Origin: Chara braunii
Lineage: Eukaryota > Streptophyta > Charophyceae > Charales > Characeae
Reading direction: 5' to 3'
NCBI GenBank assembly: GCA_003427395.1
Contig: BFEA01000036.1
Location: 661,413 to 725,412 of the forward strand
DNA: 64,000 nt
The position numbers were made by a program, and so were the translations under genes. Shown piece by piece: positions 47,652-58,783 of this stretch (positions are counted from its first letter, which is position 1; each line of letters starts with the position of its first letter). The notes beneath the pieces were generated by a model, which was not told the DNA's origin, searched no databases, and saw only the letters and a list, made by a program, of their open reading frames with translations.

Positions 47652-49600
47652 GTGGTCAGACTCATCGCGTCCCCTTCATTGGAACCACGGGTGACACACC
47701 CTCCCGACCTACCTCCCCAGGACCCTCGTCCCTCAGGGTCCCACCCCGACATCACCTTCACTTCCCCTCCTCAGTTTGCTTACTTCATACGACAGCAGAA
47801 CGTCACGTTCTACTCGGTGAATGTCATGGATCTTCTTCGCTATGATCCACTATGTCCCGAGGTTGAGCTCATCTCTCTGGAACCCGATCCCCCTGACTCT
47901 TCCTCCATCTTCGCGGCTCTCATCTCTACGTCCATCCGTCAGCCTGCGGATACCCCCTCCATATCCCTGCCCTCTACGCCGTCAACTGTTGAGTCCACAC
48001 ATACGTCTCGTGCTGATGCAGACATTGAGGAACTCACACGGTTCACGACAGACTTAGAGCCCACCCTTCGCGACCTGATTCGAGACTACCGCGATGTCAT
48101 CCCTCCGTATTTCTCATACAGCGGGATCCCTCCGATGCGTGGTGTTGAGCATTCTATCCAGCTCGTGCCTGACTATCGTGTTCACCATCAGGCACCGTAC
48201 TAACTCTCGATTCCAAAGGCGACGGAACTCAAGCGTTAGCTTGAGGAGCTCCTTCGACTGGGTTTCATTAAACCAGTAACTCCCCTTGGGGGTGCACCTG
48301 TCCTCTTTGCTCGCAAAGCGGACGAAACTTTCAGCCCCTGCATCGACTACGGCGGCCTTAATTAAGAACAACTATCCCATGCGCCGCACGGATGAGTTGT
48401 TTGACCATCTGGCAGGCAACCGCTTCTTCACAAAGATCGATCTTTGTGGCGGTTATCACCAGATCTGCGTTGCTGCAGAGGATCAACCGAAGACCACCTT
48501 CCGGTCGCACTTCGACCACTACGAGTTCACGGTGATGCCATTCGGCCTCACCAATGCACCCGCCACCTTCCATACGATGATGAACGACATCTTCAGGGGC
48601 ATCCTTGAAGAATACGTTCTCATATACCTGGACGATATCTTGGTCTACAGTCGTATCTTAGAAGACCATATCAGACACATCCGCGATGTCCTGCAGCGCT
48701 TACGCAAGCATGACTTTTATGCCAAGCTTAGTAAGTGCCGCTTTGCCCAACGCAAAGTGAACTTCCTAGGACACCATGTCTCTGACCAGGGTCTCCACAT
48801 GGACGACGAGAAGATCACTCCTATTGCAGAGTGTCCCGTCCCCACATCTGCCAAGCAGCTTCGCAGTTTCCTAGGCCTCATGAGCTACTATAGTAATTTT
48901 ATCCAGGGATAAACTAGGTATTCATACGTTCTTGCCTCCACCCTCCTCCAAAAGAACCCGCCGTGGTTTTGGACACCCCTCTGCGAGGACGCCTTCCCCG
49001 CCCTCAAATAGACGGTGACTTGTGCGTCGGTTCTTCGCCTCCTAGATTTTGATCGCCCCTTCATCGTCACCACTGATGCGTCAGATTTTGCAGTAGGTGC
49101 AGTACTTTCTCAGGTGTTTCCCTCTCCTCCTGATTCACCTTATCCCCATGTTCCTCCTTCCCCCCCGGCTCCTGCTGACACTGCTTCTCGACAGACGCCT
49201 ATCCTTCCACCACTTCCCTCAACTGATAGTCCTCTCATTACTTACTCCCCGACCATCGCAGAGGATGGGACTGTTGAGGTTCGTGTCGGGGATTGCCTGA
49301 TCGTCTTCTACTCTCGTCAGCTACTGCCTGCTGAGATAAACTACACTGCCGATGAACGTGAGGTTCTCGCAGTAGTTTATGTTATCCGGCATTGGCGTCA
49401 TTATCTGCACGGGGCGCCCTACACGGTGCGCACGGACAACTCAGTTGTACAGACTTTCCTCACGAAGCCCAAACTTTCCCCTCGACAGGCACGTTGGTGG
49501 CGTGACTTATCCGAGTTCAGTTTCACCACTCAGCCCATCAAGGGTGAAACGAACCCCGTTGCCGATGCCTTGTCCCGCCGTCGTGATTACAATCAGGAAC
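47652..49600 (+). pseudogene. pol: RT and RNase H of the outer chromovirus
   Basis: RT begins near 48110 (IPPMRGVEHSIQLVPDYRVHH, then LEELLRLGFIKP with stops at 48201 and 48234) and continues in another frame from 48363: NNYPMRRTDELFDHL, FTKIDLCGGYHQICV (first Asp), VMPFGLTNAPATF, and IYLDDILVYS with YLDD (about 48625). Stops at 48910 and 49012 lead into RNase H: FIVTTDASDFAVGAVLSQ (49060-49113), a roughly 60-residue Pro-rich insert, then LIVFYSRQLLPAEINYTADERE and YTVRTDNSVVQTFL, ending VADALSRRRDY. This is a standard chromovirus arrangement, broken by several stops. Confidence 0.9.
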
Positions 49601-50864
49601 CCATCCATCTTGTTGCCATCTCCATCACCATTGTTGATCGGACTGTGATCGACGCATATCGCACCCATTATCGTCACTGTCCGGATTATCGCATCATCCA
49701 CGAGACACTGCGGAGTGGCAAGACCGTTCCCTCATACTCCCTTGGTGAGAACGGTCTCATGTACTGGCATGGCAGATCTGGTCAGCTAGAACCACGTATC
49801 TGCGTTCCCTCCACCAGACAGCTCCACGTCCAGGCAGTAGCAGAGTTCCATGACCAGGCAGTTGCCGGTCATATGGGCTTCCACAAGACATTGACTCGTG
49901 TTTGCCGCCTATACGTTTGGCCGAAGTCCAAGGACTTCGTCAAAGCCTACATCCAGGAGTGTCCTACCTGTCAGGAGGTGAATAGTGAGAACCACCTCCC
50001 GTATGGTTACTTCAGCTTTAACCCATACCCGAGGGTCGTTGGCAGTCAGTCTCGATGGATTTCATTGGTCCCCTCCGCCCACCCACTNAGCGCGGTCATG
50101 ATGCTATCTGAGTCGTCATCGATCGCTTCACGAAGCATGCACATTTTGTTCCGTGCCACTATCGCATTAGCGCCCATGAGGTCGCCGACATCGTCTTCGA
50201 CCGAGTCGTGAGAGATCACGACTTACCTCAGAGCATCATTTTCGACCGTGACCCGCGTTTTACCTGTACATTTTGACGACGCCTACACGAGGTGTACGGA
50301 TTCCAGCTCCACTTCTCATCGTCTTACTACCCTCAGACGGATGGTCAGATTGAGGTCACCAATAAAACTCTCGGTAATGTTCTCCGAAAGTTTGTTAGGT
50401 ATGACCAGCAGTGGGACTTACACTTAGCCCACATGGAGATTGCGTATAACCACGTTGTTTCACCGGCCATGGGGATGTTGCCATTCTATTGCGGCCCAGG
50501 CTACCACCCTCGCGTACCCGCGGACTTCCTACGACCATCGCGGTTGCGCCCAGACACTCGTTGTTCTGCGCTGGATGACTTGATCGCCCACATGGCAACG
50601 ATTATGAAGCGCGCACACGAGAGTTTAACCGATTTCCAGACTCGCATGGTCGCACGAGCAAACCGATTACGAATGGATCACCCAGTCAAAGTCGGTGACG
50701 ATGTGCTCGTCGACGCACGCCATTTACAGCTCGAAGCAGATACGCTTCGCAAGTTCAGGCGTCGTTTTTTCGGTCCATCCCGCATCCTTCAGACCGTCGG
50801 TTCTGGTACTGCCGTTAGCCCGGTCAGCTTTCGTGTGAAACTACCTGATTACCTTCGACAGGCT
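49601..50864 (+). pseudogene. Integrase of the outer chromovirus
   Basis: The zinc-binding part reads FHDQAVAGHMGFHKTLTR...YIQECPTCQ (about 49846-49972), an HHCC motif. A frame change near 50010 moves into VSMDFIGPL (first catalytic Asp), IIFDRDPRFT (second) and YYPQTDGQIEVTNKTLGN (Glu), then LRPDTRCSALDDL and RANRLRMDHPVKVGDDVLV. Stops at 50110 and 50275 and an N at 50088 lie within. It should join the chromodomain directly; the duplicated segment and adapter at 50718-51054 interrupt it artificially. Confidence 0.88.
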
Positions 50865-51054
50865 AACGTCTGTCTCTTATACACATCTAGATGTGTATAA
50901 GAGACAGCGCCATTTACAGCTCGAAGCAGATACGCTTCGCAAGTTCAGGCGTCGTTTTTTCGGTCCATCCCGCATCCTTCAGACCGTCGGTTCTGGTACT
51001 GCCGTTAGCCCGGTCAGCTTTCGTGTGAAACTACCTGATTACCTTCGACAGGCT
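50718..51054. other. Assembly artefact: 147-bp duplication around an adapter
   Basis: Bases 50718-50864 recur exactly as 50908-51054. Between them lie five extra bases and the 38-bp adapter. Counting the duplicate and adapter as 190 extra bases restores one frame from integrase into the chromodomain, so the apparent frameshift here is technical. Confidence 0.92.
50870..50907. other. Nextera mate-pair junction adapter
   Basis: CTGTCTCTTATACACATCT is followed directly by its reverse complement AGATGTGTATAAGAGACAG: two Tn5 mosaic ends head to head, as in the Nextera mate-pair junction. The translated artefact reads CLLYTS and MYKRQ, peptides often seen in contaminated protein predictions. Not biological. 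Confidence 0.98.
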
Positions 51055-51504
51055 CGCGTACAAGATGTTTACCACGTATCCTTGCGGCGTCCTTATCGCA
51101 GACCGTCTGAGCGCTTCGTCGGACATCCTTATGAGCGCCCTCCACCTATCACGGTGGACGGTCACGAGGAGCTCGTCGTTTTCGACATCGTATCTCGCCG
51201 AGTTACCGACGATATGCCTCCATGCATCGAGTACCTTGTGCGTTGGAAGCGTTATCCTGATGAGGAGGCTACTTGGGAGCCCCTCGAGCACTTGGAGCAT
51301 GCCCGGATGTTGGTGCGTGCATATGATCGTGCTCGTCGTGCTGAGACATCTGCTTCTTAGCTGATTGACCCTCTTCCNCCTCCTCCGGCTGAGGAGATTG
51401 CTGAGGACGAGCCCGCTCCCTCTGAGGTCGTTCTTCAGCAGCAGATGGACGCCTTCGCGCGTCCACAGCGCACTCGTCGACGTCCTCGACGTCTTGACGG
51501 TTAA
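51055..51504 (+). CDS. Chromodomain C-terminus of the outer integrase
   Basis: Following VYHVSLRRPY the frame reads VFDIVSRRVTDDMPPCIEYLVRWKRYPDEEATWEPLEHLEHA: a chromodomain with the aromatic residues Y, W and W in place (about 51175-51310). It ends in a basic tail (RPQRTRRRPRRLDG) after an in-frame TAG at 51358. Chromodomains of this kind direct integration to marked chromatin and define chromoviruses. N at 51377. Confidence 0.9.
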
Positions 51505-52492
51505 CACTCTGATCACCTAATATCACCCTACTGACTCACACCATCAGGTACTCCATCATCAGCTTCTTGAAGATGTTAGCGTTTTGCGGCTCTGCTTTGA
51601 CATCGACCTCGACTCCTACTTCATCGACGTCATCGACCACTTCGACGACTTCAGTTACCTTGTCGACTCCAGCCATTTTATCGGTTTCAATTACTTTGGA
51701 CGTGACTACTTCACGCCACCACCCTACCCTGTACACTCCCTTGCGTCTGTCGCATGATGGTTCTCACTTAGCTAGGTCTCTTTGAGTTGGGCTCTCCTTT
51801 GGTATCGCATAGGCATTGGGACCGTAGCGTTATTTTGGCTTCCTTGCTTCCAGATTTAGCTCCCTCCTCCCTCAATTGGTGAGTTGTGTGCATGTTTCCC
51901 TCACCCACTACCCTCATCACCCTAGTGTTGGCCCTTGCATGCCTTCAGTTAGGCATATCTCCACCCTATTCCAAGGTCCCCTTTTTTTCATGGTCGACCC
52001 TGCATGGTGTCATCCTTTTGTTGAGCATTACCCGCCCTGATGGTCTATCTGTTAGGGTCCTTGGTTTTGTTTCGCTGCCACTCTCCCACCTTGAGCCTGA
52101 TGACCTATCCCACCTTCACATGTGACTGCCCTTAGGAGTTTCGATTTTTAGACTGCATTCACCCCCTCTGAGATCATCCCACTCTTAGTGGTTCAGGGAC
52201 ATGACATAAGCTTGTGACATATTGTTTTTTTTCCTTTCAGCACTGAGGCAATTGCCTCTAGGACTTTAGGATTGTATATTGCTACATTTTTTATTTTTTT
52301 TTTGGCTAGGATGTGTATACCAGACATTTGTGTTTCATTTGACATTATGTAGCTTAGGCTGCATCGCATGGACTCCACATGGAGCGTGCTTCGCATCTTA
52401 GATTTCTCAGCTTTCTTTTTACTGCAGAGTTCCGCTGCTTTTGCGGATAGCGTGTTTATGGCTCTTGCGATCCATTACAAGTCTGAAGATCG
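51505..52492 (+). other. 3' untranslated region of the outer chromovirus
   Basis: About 1 kb with no supported ORF. It includes a TCGAC-rich stretch (51598-51670) and T-runs (52225-52235, 52288-52303). The bases before the 3' LTR (AAGTCTGAAGATCG) are only partly purine-rich, so a polypurine tract is not clear. Confidence 0.55.
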
Positions 52493-52825
52493 TGCAGCGG
52501 GCCTCCATCTGCCCTGGCCTATAGCCAGGGTCTATTTGGCTATTTGTCAGTTCGGTCTGTGGGACTAGGCCGTGGCTTGACCCCACAGGCCGTGTGTTGT
52601 TCCAGTCCTGCCCGGTATCACTGTCGGTACCAGGCCAATCCAGTCCAGTCAGTCAGTCCGATGTTGTCTGTTTTTCGTCATTCATCATTTCTGCACTTGT
52701 TGGAGTACGTGCGGTGTTGAGTCTGCGTCGGAGCTGCGCTGTCCCTTCCAGCTCCATCTCCACTTCCTCCTTCCTCTACCCCTTCGTCTCCATCCTGTCA
52801 GACCACCATCCCGGCGGGTCCGACA
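52493..52825 (+). repeat. 3' LTR of the outer chromovirus
   Basis: Starts TGCAGCGGGCC and ends CCGACA, matching 3981-4326 throughout with scattered changes and lacking its roughly 20-bp segment. It is followed by CACAA, close to CACAC before the 5' LTR. Confidence 0.88.
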
Positions 52826-52866
52826 CACAACAGGAAAAGTAATGTCGGTTTGGGTAGGTCATCCCC

Positions 52867-52930
<64 letters not shown>

Positions 52931-53244
52931 GGCACCAAGAAACAGGACGGTAGTGTTGGGCTATCGGGACATTCTGGCCACTTTAAGGTGAGGTCGAGTT
53001 GTCAAAACCCGTCCCAGGCAGCACAACATACCGTAATCTTCCGAAGCTCGTTGAGCTCTCACGAAGGCCAGATAACCTTCTTCAGGATCGTCACGCAGTT
53101 CATTGAAACTATCACTTCTGCAAGGATTATGCTGGTCACCTAGCCACATCATGCCCACAAAATTTTGTCATTAATACTTTAGAGCACAAAGAGCAGGTTC
53201 TGGGGAGAGGGCAGGTACCAGGGCAAGCAATCCCTATCCTGCCC
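52826..53244. repeat. TC microsatellite and LINE 5' flank
   Basis: A TC tract at 52869-52927 is followed by 300 bp of unrecognised sequence leading to the LINE ORF1. It may be the LINE's 5' untranslated region, split on its left by the chromovirus insertion. Confidence 0.5.
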
Positions 53245-55131
53245 ATGAGGACGGCGCACGACCGTCGTGGCCTCGGAGTAGGTGCACTGAGGAACGAATG
53301 GTCACAGAAGCCCACCACGTCTCCAGACAAGACAGCATTCGTTCTAGTTAGTGCTTCCAATATTCCGACCTCCTTCAATGTGGGGATGGTTAATCAGCCA
53401 ACGCAGATATCTCAGTCCTCCGGTAGCAAAACAAGGACAACTGTTTGGAGACAAGTGGCTCAAAACGCTGCGTTAAAAGCCAATCATGCACAGGCAGGGG
53501 GGTCCATCCTTGCCTCAGCTACGGTTGAAAAGGAGGTAATAGAGAAAGTATCAGAGTTAAAAATCTCTAATCAAACCAAGAACAAAGGGGAAAAGGATGG
53601 AATCCTTACAAAGCCATTAGTGGAGCTGGTTGAAGCAGCAACTGCCCTTCCCCTGAACGAAGCAGTCACCCCCACCCCCAACAACCGTCACATCACAGAC
53701 ACAAAGAACCCTCTCTCAAAGGGAGAAGAGATCAAGGAGAAGGGAGAAGACAGCAAGGGGATGGGAAGAAAGACGGCAGGCAAGGAAAGGGGACTTGAAA
53801 GTCTCCAGGCAGAACAAGGGAAGGAGGAATTAGAAGAGGATATGGATGAGGATGAGGAGGATGCTCGGTCGGATGCCTCCTTCCAGGACTCATCAAGCTC
53901 ATTTGAGGACGCCGTGGTGCCAAAAGAAAAAAGAGGGAGCAAATAAAATGAAGAGGAGGCCAAGGTAGGAACGGCCAATGCATCACACAAACAAATTGGG
54001 AAGGAGGAATTAGAAGATGATAGGGCTGAGGATGAGGAGGATGCTCGATCAGATGCCTCCTTCCACTCATATGACTCGTCCATCTCATTTGACGACGCCG
54101 CGGTGCCAAAAGAAAAATTTAAAGAAGGAGAAAAGAAAAAGGAGAGGGGGCGAAGGTAGGAACGACCAATGCATCACACAAACAAATTAAACCACCAGTA
54201 CTTGGCCCATACATCAGCCGTGGGGCGTTCCCGTTAATGCCCCGCAACTTCCAGAGGCTCGGGGTACGGGCCCTCAAAGGCTGGCACCGCCAGCCAAAAC
54301 AAGTTTTTTTTGTTGCGCTGGTGGGTCGGCGCGAAACGGCCCGCAGCCCGTTTTCAGGCTCGGCATCTATAGCTGGGCGAAGTACTGGTGGTTTAAGTAG
54401 ACAAAAGCGCTGGCCTCATCAGATCTTCAGGGTCCCACTAACAAGTATTTTGTACCCCTCATATGCAGACAACCCCCCAAAGGTGTGAGGTTTTTAACCT
54501 ACAACAGGGAATCAAGCATCAAACACCTCACGCCCTTTGTTGTGGCAAGCAACCCTAGCAGAAATACAATGTTGGAAAAAACCAGGAATTACCTTGGGCC
54601 AAAAGTGGTAGTGATACAGGTCCCAAGCACAAGGACAAGGAAGATGGTCCGGCCCAACTCAACAGGGAAAAAACTTTATATTTTGTGGCTGCCTTTGATG
54701 TCCGTCCCACGGAATCAGAGCTTGCTGAGTTGGAATCCTGTCATGCCTTTTGGTGTCCACTGGAATGGGCAAAGGAAGAGGTTGTAATCCATGTCAAAAT
54801 TATCTATACGGTTGATGCCATCTTGGGGGATGTAATCCTGGACTACAACCAACAATTGGTCGCAGACTCCAATCTCTTTTCTAAGTTTTTTGCAAGGCTC
54901 CTATCTGTTCCATGGCGGAACAGCATGGAAAAGCCTGCAGCATCAGGTCAGAGGAGACGTAAATCAAGCATAAACTCGTTGTTGTCAGAAAAGGAAATGA
55001 TTGTGGGTGTGGGCCCTTTTCCTGATGGGGATACGACTATGGAGGTAGGGGAGGTAGATAAGATTTTTCGCTTTCCGGCGCCACACATCTCCCTCATCCA
55101 AAATGTAGAGGGTCTCAGTGGTAATGAATAA
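53245..55131 (+). pseudogene. LINE ORF1 region (plus strand)
   Basis: Open frames 53245-53946, 54237-54488, 54485-54787 and 54685-55131 are consistent with one frameshifted ORF1. The first is Lys/Glu/Asp-rich with an acidic C-terminus; the last (FDVRPTESELAELESCHAFW, then IYTVDAILGDVILDYNQQL) is compact and ends LSGNE. No RRM or zinc knuckle was recognised. It is called ORF1 because the endonuclease ORF2 starts within its stop region. It contains a 180-bp tandem duplication. Confidence 0.55.
53821..54190 (+). repeat. 180-bp tandem duplication in LINE ORF1
   Basis: AAGGAGGAATTAGAAGA starts both at 53821 and at 54001, and CAATGCATCACACAAACAAATT ends both units. The copies have diverged by substitutions and by an insertion near the end of the second. 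180 bp is 60 codons, so the duplication itself kept frame; it encodes an acidic ELEEDMDEDEEDARSDASF-type segment. Confidence 0.9.
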
Positions 55132-55782
55132 ACTAAGGGTTGGGACATGGAATGTTCATGGCCTTGGAGATGGGAGTGTTACTCATAAATGGGCCAAAAT
55201 TAAGTCTTGGGTGCACCAGAAAAAAAATGATATTCTACTAATCCAGGAAACCAAATTAAACGACAAGAAAATCGAAGAGAATAGATAGAGGTGGCAAGGA
55301 CCACAGTTTTTGGGCCCTGCAGATGAAACAAAAGGTGGAACAACAATCCTGATTAGCAAGAATCTATGTTTCGTACACATAGACGATTTCGCAGACTCAA
55401 TGGGGCGTTGGCCCGTCGGGTATGGGCCACCATCTCAATGAAAGCGACTCCATAGACTATAATGTCTATTTATGCATCTGTGATCATGAGAGATAAGTTG
55501 CTATTTTTCGAGACTCTTCCGCATATTATTCCCCCCACAAACAGTCTAGTGGTAGAAGGAGACTGGAATACCATTCTAGACCCCCTACTAGACTCCACCT
55601 CAAGCGACCCGATGAGGGAAGACTTCAAAGCAGTCAACCGTTTCCTGGAAACGCAGAATCTGGGAGACCGTTTCAGGTTGTTATACCTTGAATCCCAGCA
55701 ATACACTTGGATATCCCCAGTAGCCAGGGTTAATAATCTGCACACAAAACTCTACCTGGATTTTTTTCGTAATAAGGCATAG
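55124..55782 (+). pseudogene. LINE ORF2 N-terminus: AP-type endonuclease
   Basis: ATG at 55124 overlaps the ORF1 stop (ATGAATAA). It reads LRVGTWNVHGLG...DILLIQETKL, the start of the endonuclease/exonuclease/phosphatase fold with Asn and Glu of the active site. A TAG at about 55285 and a frame change near 55440 follow. The frame 55462-55782 then gives VEGDWNTIL (GDWN active-site motif) and YTWISP...KLYLDFF. The domain nicks target DNA in living copies. Sequence stops being LINE-like at about 55785, so RT is missing: a 3'-truncated copy, probably cut by a later insertion. Confidence 0.8.
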
Positions 55783-56303
55783 ACCAATGATAGCCTGTGA
55801 CGAACCGTTTTCTGCAACCGCGCGATTTTTTGCGCAAGGCTCCTTCGGGGGTTGAATCAGGATGACTTATTGGATTGCATGGGTGCCCAAGGCCAGGATA
55901 GTCCCACGAAGGTTGGTAGTTGATCGTGCCTCGGCGAGCGTGAAGGATAATTGTTGTCATAGCTTCTTTCTTGTTCTACTGAGGGAAATGGGAATTTTGG
56001 CGTGATCGTCGCACGGGAAAATCTTTCCTGAATTTTAACTGATGTCGAGCCCCCGTGAGCTCTCGAAATTTGTTTCCTTCGGAATTTCTTTCTGCAATTA
56101 GGATTTAGATTATGAATTCAGGCGCATCTAAATTTCTTTTGCACGACGCTTCTTGCTTGCGCACGCTTTGCCGCGTCAGGATATGTGCTCTGACTTTTTC
56201 GCACCTTAATCCTTGCGTGTAACTATAATTTTTGTTTTGGTGGGCATAATTGCAACTGTAATCCTCTAGTTCTTGATATCTTTTGTGGCGCCCCTGTGCG
56301 CGC
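55783..56303. other. Unrecognised sequence between LINE and LTR fragment
   Basis: No gene or repeat recognised. It begins near TGTGACGAACC, directly where LINE similarity ends, so it may be the edge of the element that truncated the LINE. Confidence 0.35.
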
Positions 56304-56970
56304 TGTCGAACCAAGTACCCGTACAAGGGTATTTGGCCATGTTTTTGCAGTTGACATAGCGACGACATCAGTTACCATAACGGGGCTGGTCTGAAATGAA
56401 AAGGGTGTACGCACTTTAGCGTGACACTTGAAACGATTTCCTCAGCTATTGAGGCCGGGACAAATCGGTGAACAAAGTTTCGAGAGTATGCGCGCGTGTT
56501 GTTATGACGCACATTGTGGTGGTTAGAATCGGTAATGATACCCTCCGACCGAAAAGGATGAGGGGTTGATTAGGTTAGTAATGTGTAAGGTACATCTACG
56601 ACACTCACTTTGACTTGGGCTGGTACCTGTTTACCTACCAGTATTGGGCCTATAAAATTGTCAATTTTTGTCTTCTTCTGCTCAGCATCTCGAGTACTCG
56701 GCGCATCTACCTTTACTTGGTGTGATACCGGCCTACCTGCTACTTGATTGTTTTTCCGCTGTCGCGGGCCTCTTTCCCCGCCGCTTGAGTATTTTCCCCG
56801 CCGCAACCCTCAACGTCACGATTAAAGGTAAGTACCGGCCCTTTAGGCCTTCCGAGCAACCACGTACCCTTGCGGGTCACATACACACTCAAGCCGACAA
56901 GCACTCAGACAGACACGCAGACCAGCAAGTGTGCTCACACACGGGCTTAGAATTGGATTGGGGCCATCAA
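56304..56970 (+). repeat. Diverged third copy of the giant LTR's 5' end
   Basis: Starts TGTCGAACC and is alignable with 4504-5175: the terminal hairpin, TGACACTTGAAACGATTTCCTC, GTTATGACGCACATTGTGGTG, the GGTGTGATACC region and ACCCTTGCGGGTCACA all follow in the same order. Similarity is lower than between the two long LTRs and ends at about 56970, before the TATA-like site. It is either a truncated relative or another family sharing the U3 start. Confidence 0.75.
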
Positions 56971-57645
56971 CAGAAAAAAATGTTGGGGTTTTTTTTTAGT
57001 GTTGATCACGGGTTCTTAACCCGTTTCAACTGTTTAAAAATTGTTTTTAAACTGTTTTTCCTTGCACATGCACCTTGGTCAACAGGAAGCGATGTAAACC
57101 AACGTTGGAGAATTATGTTGTCCACATGAAGTGACAAGATAAACAGTTGAACTTTGTGTTGGTAAATAGTTTTCAATCTGTTTATAATCTGTTGAACTGC
57201 GTAGGGCACGTTGAACTGTGTGTTGCTAAACAGTTGTTAAACAACTGAACACAGGACTTCGTGTTGGATATGAAATTCGATTCATGATGGAAATGTGATG
57301 GAAATGTGATGAATTGTGTTGGAAATGTGATGAATTGTGTTGGAAATGTGATGGTGTCATGTTTGGAATGATGGCGGCTGCCTGTTGACGAGATGTCCAT
57401 TCATCTCGACGCATGCATGCGTCGATCGGAGCATTGTAGAGCATTCGATTGAGGAACTCCGTGAATCGGTCATTGTCGGAAAAACCTGTTGTTCATTGGG
57501 GATCTTGATTTAACAGTTTGGTTTAAGATGGAATGCGATCTTTTATGAGACTAGGTTCCCGCCTTTCTTACTGAACCTTCATGCAATCAAACAATGCACT
57601 TTTGTGACTGAGCCAGATCGTCCCCTCGATGCCGTCCTCCGTCCC
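56971..57645. repeat. AT-rich segment with 21-bp tandem repeat
   Basis: Contains about three copies of a 21-bp unit GATGAATTGTGTTGGAAATGT (57282-57355) and several inverted AACTGTTT/AACAGTT motifs (57030-57250). No gene recognised. Confidence 0.6.
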
Positions 57646-58091
57646 NNNNNNNNNNNNNNNNNNNNNNNNNNNNNNNNNNNNNNNNNNNNNNNNNNNNNNN
57701 NNNNNNNNNNNNNNNNNNNNNNNNNNNNNNNNNNNNNNNNNNNNNNNNNNNNNNNNNNNNNNNNNNNNNNNNNNNNNNNNNNNNNNNNNNNNNNNNNNNN
57801 NNNNNNNNNNNNNNNNNNNNNNNNNNNNNNNNNNNNNNNNNNNNNNNNNNNNNNNNNNNNNNNNNNNNNNNNNNNNNNNNNNNNNNNNNNNNNNNNNNNN
57901 NNNNNNNNNNNNNNNNNNNNNNNNNNNNNNNNNNNNNNNNNNNNNNNNNNNNNNNNNNNNNNNNNNNNNNNNNNNNNNNNNNNNNNNNNNNNNNNNNNNN
58001 NNNNNNNNNNNNNNNNNNNNNNNNNNNNNNNNNNNNNNNNNNNNNNNNNNNNNNNNNNNNNNNNNNNNNNNNNNNNNNNNNNNNNNNNNNN
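57646..58091. other. Assembly gap (446 N)
   Basis: N-run; flanks do not match any repeat I recognise. Confidence 0.97.
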
Positions 58092-58354
58092 TCTGTTATC
58101 CTAAATGTGACAATTGGGCCCTTGCAGTCATATGGTTCCGTACTAGGGGCCATCTAATCACCTCAATGCATCGCAGTCATAATAATTGGCACCCACTTCC
58201 CAACCTTGTTATCCCATTGACACAAACTTCTTTTCTCTACAGTTGACAACGCTATATGTTAACTTAAATTTGTCTTGGCTCTCTCTCTCTCTCTCTCTCT
58301 CTAGAAAGTCTCGCTTTGTTTCCCGTTGTCAACTGCAGGGCACTTCATGTGTCA

Positions 58355-58400
<46 letters not shown>

Positions 58401-58609
58401 GAGAGACTCTCGCTTTGTTTCCCCCTCTCAAATGTGGTGCACTTCCAGTGTCAATGTCTTGCAGAGGGGGCCACATAATGACATTAAGGCACCGCAGTCA
58501 TAACAAGTGTCACCCACCACGCAACGCTGCCTACCCCTGCCACAGTAACTCGGTTTCATCGCATGACACCCGTGATAAAAGCATTGGCTCCACACTTCAA
58601 AACTCTCTG

Positions 58610-58640
<31 letters not shown>

Positions 58641-58783
58641 TTCTATCTCTATCTCTATCTCTCTCTTCATCTCCACGTCTTGTTGTCGTAGGAGTTGCAG
58701 ACACGCAATACCACCACATCTTGACTCTTGTCTCATCCGTCAGAAGAACAGGAGTGTCACTCCGGGACATGTTTCCAAGTTCC
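58092..58783. repeat. Repeated unit with TC microsatellites
   Basis: TC tracts at about 58279-58302, 58355-58400 and 58612-58670. Around them GTCTCGCTTTGTTTCCC and the phrase GGGGCCA...CACCGCAGTCATAA each occur twice (58148 and 58468; 58310 and 58407), so a unit of about 100-320 bp is duplicated. No coding evidence. Confidence 0.6.

Larger units (their letters stand above)
3981..52825 (+). mobile_element. Outer Ty3/gypsy chromovirus, split by the giant element
   Basis: The parts are a 5' LTR (3981-4326), tRNA-iMet primer-binding site (4330-4341), leader, gag, protease, RT, RNase H, integrase, chromodomain and 3' LTR (52493-52825), all on the plus strand. Subtracting the insert 4504-43806 leaves about 9.5 kb, within the usual chromovirus size range. 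The flanks CACAC (3976-3980) and CACAA (52826-52830) fit a decayed 5-bp target duplication. All ORFs carry stops or frameshifts, so this copy is non-autonomous. That both halves are one element is inferred from LTR identity, order and orientation. Confidence 0.85.

Noticed and set aside
50865-50907. Biological palindrome or transposon end in integrase
   Set aside because: Exact Nextera mosaic ends head to head, with an artificial flanking duplication.
57587-58246. Long open frames across 57.6-58.2 kb
   Set aside because: They run through a 446-N gap and contain only undefined residues.
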